Part shown: one piece after another, positions 7,479-12,926 of the stretch
Position numbering within the stretch: the first letter of the stretch is position 1
Layout of the letters: every line of letters begins with the position of its first letter
Assembly (NCBI GenBank): GCA_017456685.1
Contig: JAFTIV010000061.1
Location: 1 to 12,926 of the forward strand
Origin: Clostridia bacterium
Lineage (GTDB): Bacteria > Bacillota > Clostridia > Oscillospirales > CAG-272
Direction of reading: 5' to 3'
DNA length: 12,926 bases
Program-made: the position numbers and the translations under genes
Notes under the pieces: generated by a model
The model's input: only the letters and a program-made list of their open reading frames with translations
Told to the model about the DNA's origin: nothing
Database searches by the model: none

Positions 7479-7931
7479 ATGCAAAAAATTGCAAGCTTTA
7501 CTGTTAATCACGATAATATAAAACAAGGGCTTTATATATCGCGAATTGATGGAAACATTACAACCTATGATATGAGAACTCGAGTTCCTAATTGTGGAGA
7601 TTATATGGATAATCTCACTATGCATTCGGTTGAGCATATGTTTGCAACCTATGTACGCAATAGCGATAAGAGCGAGAATATTATTTATTTTGGTCCTATG
7701 GGATGCCAAACTGGCTTTTACTTGCTTGTTAGAGATTTAACTCCTGCCGAAAGTCTCTCTCTTATAAAGGATGTTTTAGAGAAAATCATAAACCATAAGG
7801 GCGAAATTTTTGGTAATAAAAGAGAAGAATGCGGCAATTATCGTAATTTAAATCTTGAGGCAGCACAGATTGAATGTCAAAGATACCTTAATGTTTTAAA
7901 TAGCACGGAGGTGACCTTTAAATATGAGTAA
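7479..7931 (+). CDS. luxS: S-ribosylhomocysteine lyase LuxS
   Basis: LuxS splits S-ribosylhomocysteine into homocysteine and DPD, the precursor of the AI-2 signal. The 150-residue length and all key residues fit. Metal ligands H49 and H53 lie in HSVEH, with E52 as the general base. The catalytic C76 is in PMGCQTG, and the third ligand C118 is in EECGNY. The frame is open from a TTG at 7467, but that TTG is part of the ribosome site TTGGAGG. The ATG at 7479, seven bases beyond GGAGG, gives the normal N-terminus. Twelve bases separate it from the hydrolase stop, and it overlaps mtnN by eight bases. The direct pairing with mtnN indicates that SAH recycling is at least one of its roles; signalling by AI-2 cannot be judged from this window. 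Confidence 0.97.
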   Translation: MQKIASFTVNHDNIKQGLYISRIDGNITTYDMRTRVPNCGDYMDNLTMHSVEHMFATYVRNSDKSENIIYFGPMGCQTGFYLLVRDLTPAESLSLIKDVLEKIINHKGEIFGNKREECGNYRNLNLEAAQIECQRYLNVLNSTEVTFKYE

Positions 7932-8619
7932 GCTTATTGGTATAATTGGTGCTATGGATATCGAGGTTGACGGAATAGTTGCTGATATGACTGAGATTTC
8001 AATAGAAACAATTGGCACAATGCGCTTTGTAAAGGGAAAGCTTTTTGATAAGGACATTGTTGTTTGCAAATGTGGAATAGGAAAGGTTTTTGCTGCAATT
8101 TGTGCTCAATCTATGATACTTAAATATAATCCCGATATTATAGTTAACTCTGGTGTTGCGGGTGCACTATTGCCTGAATTATCAGTGCTTGATACTGTTG
8201 TTGCTACAGATGTTGTTCAGCACGATATGGATACGAGTCCTCTTGGTGACCCTGTGGGATTGATTTCTGGAATAAATGTGATAAAAATAAATGCCGACGA
8301 TAAGGCATCACAGCTTATAGTTGATATTTCAAAGGGGCTTGGAATAAATACTTTGAGAGGAACGATTGCTTCTGGTGACCAATTCATTGCCTCTGCAGAG
8401 AAAAAAAGCATTATTTTTGATACCTTTGGTGCGCTTGCTTGTGAGATGGAGGGCGCGTCAATAGGACAGGTTTGCTATGTAAACAATGTTAAATTTGCCA
8501 TTATTCGTTCGATTTCGGATGGTAAGGGCGAGGCGCTTGATTATTTTACCTTTTCTGGTCTTGCGGCTGAAAGGGCAATTAAAATATTGAAAAAATTTAT
8601 AGAAAAATACGAGGTGTAG
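7924..8619 (+). CDS. mtnN: 5'-methylthioadenosine/S-adenosylhomocysteine nucleosidase
   Basis: MtnN (Pfs) hydrolyses SAH to S-ribosylhomocysteine and adenine, and methylthioadenosine to methylthioribose and adenine. The 231 residues fit the family. GAMDIE at 9-14 supplies the catalytic E14. NSGVAGAL at 75-82 is part of the active site. CEMEG at 173-177 supplies E176 for the ribose hydroxyls, and RSISDG at 195-200 supplies the catalytic D199. A full ribosome site GGAGGTGA (7907-7914), nine bases before the ATG, lies inside the 3' end of luxS, and the two coding regions overlap by eight bases. The overlap implies coordinated production of the two enzymes that act in sequence on SAH. Confidence 0.96.
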   Translation: MSKLIGIIGAMDIEVDGIVADMTEISIETIGTMRFVKGKLFDKDIVVCKCGIGKVFAAICAQSMILKYNPDIIVNSGVAGALLPELSVLDTVVATDVVQHDMDTSPLGDPVGLISGINVIKINADDKASQLIVDISKGLGINTLRGTIASGDQFIASAEKKSIIFDTFGALACEMEGASIGQVCYVNNVKFAIIRSISDGKGEALDYFTFSGLAAERAIKILKKFIEKYEV

Positions 8620-8620
8620 T

Positions 8621-9430
8621 ATGAGACTTGCATTGCAATTGTATTCGGTAAGAGAGGATATGGAGAAGGATTTCCTTGGAACTCTTAAAAAGGTTAAGGA
8701 AATGGGCTACGAGGGCGGAGAGCTTGCTGGACTTTACGGAAAAAGCGCACGCGAGGTAAAAGCTTTTTGTGCTGAGGCTGATCTTATTCCCGTTTCTGCG
8801 CACGTTGCTTATCAGGATTTGATGCCTGATATTGATGGGCTTGTTAAGGCATATAAGGAAATTGGCTGTAAGTATATAGTAATTCCTTATCTTCCCGATA
8901 ATTTAAGATATGGAACTGAAAAATATCCACAGGTTGTTGAGGATATGAAGAAGATTGGCGAGGTATGCAAGGAGAACGATATTATCTTGTTATATCATAA
9001 CCACGACTTTGAATTCCAAAAGACCGACGACGGAAGGTATGTTCTCGATGCCTTGTACGAGGAAATAGGGCCTGATTTGCTCCAAACTGAGATTGATACC
9101 TGTTGGGTAAATGTTGGCGGAGAAAATCCTTGTGACTATGTTAGAAAATATACTGGCAGAGCTCCTGTTGTTCATCTTAAGGACTTTTATGGAAGCAAAA
9201 GCAAGAATATGTATAAGCTAATTGGAATTGAAAACGAAGAGGAGCAAAGCGCTTCCTTTGAGTATAGACCTCTTGGATATGGTGTTCAAAATATTCAAGC
9301 GATTGTTGATGCAGCCAAGGACGCAGGTGCCTCTTGGATTGTTGCCGAGCAGGATGAGCCATCAATGGGCAAAACTCGTCTTGAATGCGCAAAAATGAGC
9401 ATTGAATATATGAAGGATATAAATTACTAA
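8621..9430 (+). CDS. Sugar phosphate isomerase/epimerase-like TIM-barrel protein
   Basis: The 269-residue protein is of the AP-endonuclease-2/xylose-isomerase-like superfamily. It begins with the typical first strand (LALQLYSVRED). It carries likely metal or active-site residues on successive strands: SAH at 59-61, YHNHDFEF at 125-132, EIDTCWV at 157-163, VHLKD at 184-188 and AEQDE at 242-246. Such proteins isomerise or epimerise sugars, inositol derivatives or keto-acids; the exact substrate is not evident. It starts one base after the mtnN stop with GAGGTG upstream and is followed at once by a terminator, so it is the last gene of the run. It is tempting to link it to sugar by-products of the neighbouring SAH pathway, but nothing in the sequence shows this. 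Confidence 0.85.
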   Translation: MRLALQLYSVREDMEKDFLGTLKKVKEMGYEGGELAGLYGKSAREVKAFCAEADLIPVSAHVAYQDLMPDIDGLVKAYKEIGCKYIVIPYLPDNLRYGTEKYPQVVEDMKKIGEVCKENDIILLYHNHDFEFQKTDDGRYVLDALYEEIGPDLLQTEIDTCWVNVGGENPCDYVRKYTGRAPVVHLKDFYGSKSKNMYKLIGIENEEEQSASFEYRPLGYGVQNIQAIVDAAKDAGASWIVAEQDEPSMGKTRLECAKMSIEYMKDINY

Positions 9431-9462
9431 ATAAAAATCCCGCATTTGCGGGATTTTTATTC
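9431..9462 (+). terminator. Intrinsic terminator at the end of the housekeeping run
   Basis: A perfect 14-bp inverted repeat, 9431-9444 pairing with 9447-9460, has a CCCGCA/TGCGGG core and outer ATAAAAAT/ATTTTTAT arms that provide the U tract. It begins directly after the stop codon. The A-rich left arm would also let it work on the opposite strand. Confidence 0.9.
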
Positions 9463-9560
9463 TAAATATCACTTTTATATAAATAACAATTTGGAAGAAG
9501 GCTAAAAAACAAGAATTTATCAAACAACTCGTTTTTGGTCGAGAAACATGTGAATTTTAA

Positions 9561-9569
9561 TGATATAAT
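9561..9569 (+). promoter_or_regulatory. Extended -10 promoter for the AraC-type gene
   Basis: TGATATAAT gives an extended -10 element: TG, one base, then TATAAT at 9564-9569. No good -35 box lies 16-18 bases upstream (GAGAAA). It is 53 bases before the start codon. The rest of the 160-base gap (9463-9622) holds no gene that I can see. Confidence 0.65.
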
Positions 9570-9622
9570 TAAGTCAGTAAAACGGAGTGCACGACTGTTT
9601 ACAAAAATGAAAGGAGCTTATT

Positions 9623-10840
9623 ATGGAAAATAATGAACTTATAACAAATGCTTTGCGTTATATCAATGACGAATGCAAAAATAGTGAGCTTACCATTGAG
9701 GACATCGCTGTAAACGCAGGCTTCTGTACTGACTATTTTAATCGTATATTTTTAAATCACACAGGCTTTAATGTAATGGAATATGTTCGTTTCACAAGGC
9801 TTAGTTATGCTGCGACAGAATTAAGACGTACAGATAAATCTATATTTGATATAGGCTTGAAATATGGCTATGACTCACACGACGGATTTACTCGTGCTTT
9901 TAAAAAGCAATACGGAAAGACACCAAGTGAATACAGAGAGGAAATGAAAAATATTCCTGTTACATTTGCAGATTATAATATGAATGCAACATCAGGAAAC
10001 GGAGTTGCTCACGCACTAAGTGAGTTTAAGCAAATCCCATCTGATATTGTAATTGATTATCTGTTGAAGCTCGATGCTAAAAAATTCGGCTATGATGCCT
10101 TGTCTATTAAATGGAATGGCACATCTATTTTAACCGATTGCGATTTTGAAGAAAACGGTTGCTTTATCGGTGCAGATATGTTTTTTGAAGAAAAGCCTTA
10201 TTTATACTTGCACATAAGACACAAGGAAGATATTTCAAGATATGTAAAAACGCTTGTAAAGCTAAATCCAAGTGTTATTCAGTTATCAGTTGAGGAAGAA
10301 ATAAGCGAGCAAGAAATAAAAGACTGTTTAAGCGATATAAGATATAACAACCTTAATTCTTTACCACAGACTATGTATTTTGGTGAGCCCTTTGAAATTT
10401 CACAATCAGAATATAAAATGCGTTTTCTTAATGAAAACGATATGAGTAAGGCTCTTGCTTGGGCTGAAGAAATGAATGTTGAAAAGGGGTGGACTTGGGG
10501 ACTTAACCATATATTAAAGCTACCTCGTGAAAGCCATCCGGATGATCAACCTATCGGTATGTTCTATAATAACAAGTTAATAGGTGTATCGAGAGTATCA
10601 CTAATGGAAGCTCATGGATTTAAGATTAACAACTGTATTGTCACTGCAATATTACCAAAATACAAAACAGATAAATTACACGAATTGCTTTATAAGTTCT
10701 CGCTTAATGAAATGATTAAGCAAGGCTGTATTCCTTATGAGGATATGCAATTTGGAGAACAAGCGAAAAACAATGGCAATTTCACAGCAATAGATATTGG
10801 CTATGAAATTGTAAAATACACAAGATTAATAGAGTTTTAA
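9623..10840 (+). CDS. AraC-family regulator with a C-terminal GNAT-like domain
   Basis: The protein has 405 residues. The AraC/XylS DNA-binding domain is at the N-terminus, about 1-108. Its first helix-turn-helix is near 24-45 (TIEDIAVNAGFCTDYFNRIF) and the second near 72-96 (SIFDIGLKYGYDSHDGFTRAF). The usual closing KTPSEYR is at 99-105. The remaining ~300 residues are the putative sensor or effector part. Residues about 265-405 read like an acetyltransferase fold: a strand pair around IGMFYNNKLIGVSRV, then ILPKYKTDKLHELLYKF in the place of the acetyl-CoA loop, then NNGNFTAIDIGYEI as the closing segment. The canonical R/Q-x-x-G-x-G/A loop is not evident, so it may bind rather than catalyse. 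This C-terminal call is inference. AAAGGAGCTT before the ATG is a good ribosome site. Glu codons are mostly GAA (26 GAA, 9 GAG by hand count), unlike the genes upstream. Confidence 0.78.
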   Translation: MENNELITNALRYINDECKNSELTIEDIAVNAGFCTDYFNRIFLNHTGFNVMEYVRFTRLSYAATELRRTDKSIFDIGLKYGYDSHDGFTRAFKKQYGKTPSEYREEMKNIPVTFADYNMNATSGNGVAHALSEFKQIPSDIVIDYLLKLDAKKFGYDALSIKWNGTSILTDCDFEENGCFIGADMFFEEKPYLYLHIRHKEDISRYVKTLVKLNPSVIQLSVEEEISEQEIKDCLSDIRYNNLNSLPQTMYFGEPFEISQSEYKMRFLNENDMSKALAWAEEMNVEKGWTWGLNHILKLPRESHPDDQPIGMFYNNKLIGVSRVSLMEAHGFKINNCIVTAILPKYKTDKLHELLYKFSLNEMIKQGCIPYEDMQFGEQAKNNGNFTAIDIGYEIVKYTRLIEF

Positions 10841-10845
10841 ACTCA

Positions 10846-10892
10846 ACCTCCTAAATAGCGAGTGCTGATTTTTCGGCACTCGTTTAGTTTTT
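10846..10892 (+). terminator. Terminator of the AraC-type gene, with ACCTCCTAA leader
   Basis: CGAGTGCTGA (10859-10868) pairs with TCGGCACTCG (10873-10882), ten pairs including one G-U, with a TTTT loop. TTTAGTTTTTCT follows. The string ACCTCCTAA at 10846-10854 precedes it. The same arrangement recurs at 12084-12120. Confidence 0.75.
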
Positions 10893-10927
10893 CTACCCGC
10901 AGTAGAAAAATATTCTCTTAAGAATAT
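10888..10927. promoter_or_regulatory. Two adjacent perfect hairpins upstream of the first XRE gene
   Basis: TTTTTCTAC (10888-10896) pairs with GTAGAAAAA (10902-10910) around CCGCA. ATATTCT (10910-10916) pairs with AGAATAT (10921-10927) around CTTA. They lie between the terminator and the extended -10 of the XRE gene. They could be operator sites for the dimeric regulator or an additional terminator on either strand. Confidence 0.45.
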
Positions 10928-10947
10928 ATGGATTTTGTTTCAAAACA

Positions 10948-10956
10948 TGTTATAAT
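10948..10956 (+). promoter_or_regulatory. Extended -10 promoter for the first XRE gene
   Basis: TGTTATAAT is an extended -10 element, with TATAAT at 10951-10956 and no recognisable -35 at the proper distance. It lies 40 bases before the start codon. The palindrome AACATGTT (10944-10951) overlaps it and might be an operator. Confidence 0.65.
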
Positions 10957-10996
10957 AGAATTAACCTCGAGGAAAATTTTATAAAGGAGCACATAT

Positions 10997-11824
10997 ATGG
11001 AAAATTTCGGTGATAAGATAAAATCATTACGAAGAAAAATGAATTTGACACAGGAGGAACTTGCCGAAAGATTAAAAGTATCTTTTCAAACCGTTTCAAA
11101 ATGGGAGAGAAATGCTTCCTTGCCGGATATAACTATGTTACCTATATTGGCAAATTTCTTTGATGTTACAACTGATGAGCTTTTAGGTGTTGATTTGGCA
11201 AAGAAAGATCAAAAAATTGATGAGATACTTGCTGAGTTTTTAAGGTTAAATACAGATTATGATGCAAGAGCAGAGGAGTTTATTATAAACGCATACAAGA
11301 CATATCCTAATGATTATCGCATTATGGATAGGTATATGTGGTATATGGCTGGAGATTATGCTGACAATGACCCAGAAAAGCTACTTGCGAGAAAAGAGGA
11401 ATTTTTGTCAATATGCGATAGAATATTAGACGGCTGTAAGGACACGCGTATTTTGTTGGATGCAAGAAATATGCAGGCAAAAATTTTGCATGCAGAAGGA
11501 AAAACGGACGAAGCCATAAAAATATACGGAGATAACTTCCCGGATTGGTATCAAACAGTACATCAAAAAATAGAACAGCTCTTTGCAAAGGATACTGACG
11601 AATATCGGGCAATGAACAAAAGAAACTTTTATGGATTAATAGATTTTGCTGTTTCAAAATGGGTTAGGATTTATTGGTTTGATAATAAATTGACACTAAA
11701 AGAAAAGATTGAAGTTTGTGAAAAAATCAGTGATTCTTTAACAACAATGAGAAAAGAAAACGACGACTTGATTTTTGCAGTATTAGAGCACAGATTTTTG
11801 ACTGAGTTTACAGGAAGGCTATGA
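10997..11824 (+). CDS. XRE-family regulator, apparently truncated by an early stop
   Basis: The protein has 275 residues as read. The HTH_3 (Cro/CI-type) domain occupies about residues 6-63 (LTQEELAERLKVSFQTVSKWERN, then PILANFFDVTTDELLG). It is followed by a long helical region of the TPR-like kind found in many clostridial XRE regulators (PNDYRIMDRYMWYMAG, then AKILHAEGKTDEAIKIYG). AAAGGAGC before the ATG is a good ribosome site. The TGA at 11822-11824 ends the frame without the usual C-terminal motif of this group. The following 81 codons in the same frame do contain such a motif and stop just before a terminator, so the native protein was probably about 355 residues. Around 11820 a +1 frame reads YDKLSARK, so a pair of small indels is an alternative to a single nonsense change. 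Target genes are unknown; autoregulation is plausible. Confidence 0.82.
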   Translation: MENFGDKIKSLRRKMNLTQEELAERLKVSFQTVSKWERNASLPDITMLPILANFFDVTTDELLGVDLAKKDQKIDEILAEFLRLNTDYDARAEEFIINAYKTYPNDYRIMDRYMWYMAGDYADNDPEKLLARKEEFLSICDRILDGCKDTRILLDARNMQAKILHAEGKTDEAIKIYGDNFPDWYQTVHQKIEQLFAKDTDEYRAMNKRNFYGLIDFAVSKWVRIYWFDNKLTLKEKIEVCEKISDSLTTMRKENDDLIFAVLEHRFLTEFTGRL

Positions 11825-12070
11825 CAAGCTGAGTGCACGGAAAATAAAATTTTTAGAATTTATGAAAAGAAGCTATTAAGTGCAAAGCATTTAACAGAAA
11901 TGATCAAAAAAGATGATGTTATTTATGCGTTAGCAAAGCAATATAACGCTGAAAATGTATTAAAAAACACCATTGAAAGATTAAAGTCAACCAAATTTCC
12001 TAGTGTTGTTAGACTTCGTAAAAGCGAGAATTTCATAAAATTACTGAAAAAATATGAAGAAAAAGCTTAA
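11825..12070 (+). pseudogene. Detached C-terminal part of the first XRE regulator
   Basis: Eighty-one sense codons stay open in the same frame directly after the TGA at 11822-11824 and close with TAA at 12068-12070. The end (ERLKSTKFPSVVRLRKSENF, then a lysine-rich helix) resembles the closing segment of clostridial XRE regulators with helical C-termini, where a motif of the type FDPIR-x-EDFKKLI is usual. The only ATG with a reasonable tail, at 11900, has no ribosome site, so a separate small gene is unlikely. A terminator-like hairpin starts about 13 bases beyond the stop, which supports 12070 as the original end of the XRE gene. Confidence 0.6.
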
Positions 12071-12083
12071 ATAAATTTATAAT

Positions 12084-12120
12084 ACCTCCTAAGCGAGTGT
12101 TAATTTTGGCGCTCGCTTTT
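12084..12120 (+). terminator. Terminator after the XRE remnant, related to the one at 10846
   Basis: GCGAGTGTTAA (12093-12103) pairs with TTGGCGCTCGC (12106-12116), eleven pairs with three G-U wobbles, then TTTT. ACCTCCTAA at 12084-12092 abuts the stem. Order and sequence mirror the terminator of the AraC-type gene. Confidence 0.7.
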
Positions 12121-12169
12121 GATGCGCAAAATTCACTTAATAATTTAGCTAATTATGCGTGATAAGTTA

Positions 12170-12198
12170 TTGAAATATATGCATTTTTGGATTAAAAT
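12170..12198 (+). promoter_or_regulatory. Sigma-A promoter for the second XRE gene
   Basis: TTGAAA (12170-12175), 17 bases, then TAAAAT (12193-12198), each 5 of 6 to consensus. It lies 43 bases upstream of the start codon. An 8-base palindrome TTAGCTAA (12144-12151) lies a little upstream. Confidence 0.7.
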
Positions 12199-12241
12199 AA
12201 AGGTACAAGGTGCACTTTGAATTAAATAAAGAGGTGAGAAA

Positions 12242-12926
12242 ATGAGATTGCCTATTTCACAAGTAATAAAGAGATTACGAAAAGAAAAGAATATCACACA
12301 AGAGGAATTAGCAAAGGTTTTGAATGTAACCTATCAATCGGTTAGCAGATGGGAAAATGACCTTGCATATCCTGATGTGGAGCTTATTCCGTTGATTGCA
12401 AGTTATTTTAATGTAACTACTGATGTGCTTTTTGGTACAGATGAAACAACCATAGAATATAAGCGACAGGAATATTTGAAAACAATCAAAGAACAAGAAA
12501 ATATATACAACGACGAAGATTTTAAAAAATTCGAAAAAACTCTTAAAGAAGCGATAAAGAGTGTCCCAAAAGATGTGTATTTTCAATGGAAGCTATGTAG
12601 CCTATATTGGCGAATGGGAATTGATTGTGCAAAGAAGCACATTGAGGCTCTAAGAAAACATTCTTGGTTTGTTATAGAGAATGACAAATCAATAGAAGGG
12701 GACTTCCGTACTGCTTGCATAAGAATAATGATTAGAGTAGAGGATGAGGATAAGCTTGAAAATTGGACAAAATATGTAAGCGACACCTTTTATACCTCTT
12801 TGCCAAGTATTTTGACATCACGATATGATTATAGAAACGAGATTGAAAAATACAACGAGCAAATTCAATGGAATATAATACACGAATTGGAAGACATTTT
12901 TGATAGAGATTTTTGCAAAAGAGATG
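12242..12926 (+). CDS. XRE-family regulator, 3' end outside window
   Basis: The frame is open from ATG at 12242 to the window end, showing 228 residues. GAGGTGA at 12231-12237 is the ribosome site. The HTH_3 domain spans about residues 5-62 (NITQEELAKVLNVTYQSVSRWEN, then PLIASYFNVTTDVLFG). A helical region follows (YFQWKLCSLYWRMGIDCAKKHIEAL, written here only as a guide: residues about 121-145). Its plan is the same as that of the first XRE gene, and the two are probably paralogues of one clostridial family, but the sequences are not close enough for a recent duplication. It has its own promoter and is transcribed in the same direction. The role is unknown; neighbouring genes to the right would be needed to guess the targets. 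Confidence 0.85.
   Translation, partial: MRLPISQVIKRLRKEKNITQEELAKVLNVTYQSVSRWENDLAYPDVELIPLIASYFNVTTDVLFGTDETTIEYKRQEYLKTIKEQENIYNDEDFKKFEKTLKEAIKSVPKDVYFQWKLCSLYWRMGIDCAKKHIEALRKHSWFVIENDKSIEGDFRTACIRIMIRVEDEDKLENWTKYVSDTFYTSLPSILTSRYDYRNEIEKYNEQIQWNIIHELEDIFDRDFCKRD

Noticed and set aside
11822..11824. TGA recoded as tryptophan or selenocysteine
   Set aside because: TGA is used as a normal stop for sigK, plsY and the restored der, and nothing resembles a SECIS. A mutation or error is more likely.

Overview
The window looks like chromosome of a low-GC, endospore-forming member of the Clostridia (Bacillota). The reasons are AT-rich DNA, strong GGAGG-type ribosome sites, an uninterrupted sporulation sigma factor of the SigK type, and the clostridial order DUF512 radical-SAM protein, der, plsY. 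Every assignment is by eye from sequence motifs; no database search was run.

Layout. Positions 1-771 hold the 3' part of tmcAL, a tRNA(Met) wobble-cytidine modification enzyme whose N-terminus lies outside the window. A 14-bp perfect hairpin (771-801) separates it from a convergent small DUF378 membrane protein (805-1023, minus). Divergent from that is sigK (1163-1846). A near-consensus sigma-A promoter (TTGACT-17-TATAAT), whose -35 box overlaps the sigK stop codon, then starts a tightly packed run of eight co-directional genes. These are the DUF512 radical-SAM protein, der, plsY, a Methyltransf_32-type methyltransferase, a membrane-anchored alpha/beta hydrolase, luxS, mtnN and a TIM-barrel sugar isomerase/epimerase-like gene, ending at a strong terminator (9431-9460). 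Gene joints are overlaps or gaps of 1 to 46 bases.

Within this run, mtnN and luxS form the classic two-step SAH detoxification route: SAH to S-ribosylhomocysteine plus adenine, then to homocysteine plus the AI-2 precursor DPD. They lie in the same transcription unit as an SAM-dependent methyltransferase and a radical-SAM protein. In the sequence as given, der carries a one-base frameshift near its 3' end. The lost C-terminus is intact in the next frame, so this is probably a base-call error or a very recent mutation.

From 9461 to the end the character changes to an accessory regulator cluster. It holds an AraC-type regulator with an unusual C-terminal, possibly GNAT-like, domain and two related XRE regulators with long helical C-terminal regions. 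Codon choice shifts towards A-ending codons. Each regulator has its own promoter, two of them extended -10 type and one TTGAAA-17-TAAAAT. The first two regulators end in related hairpin terminators preceded by the same ACCTCCTAA string. The first XRE gene has an in-frame stop followed by 81 open codons that look like its missing C-terminus, so it is probably damaged or miscalled. The second XRE gene runs off the window end. No RNA genes, CRISPR arrays, insertion sequences or phage genes were seen.
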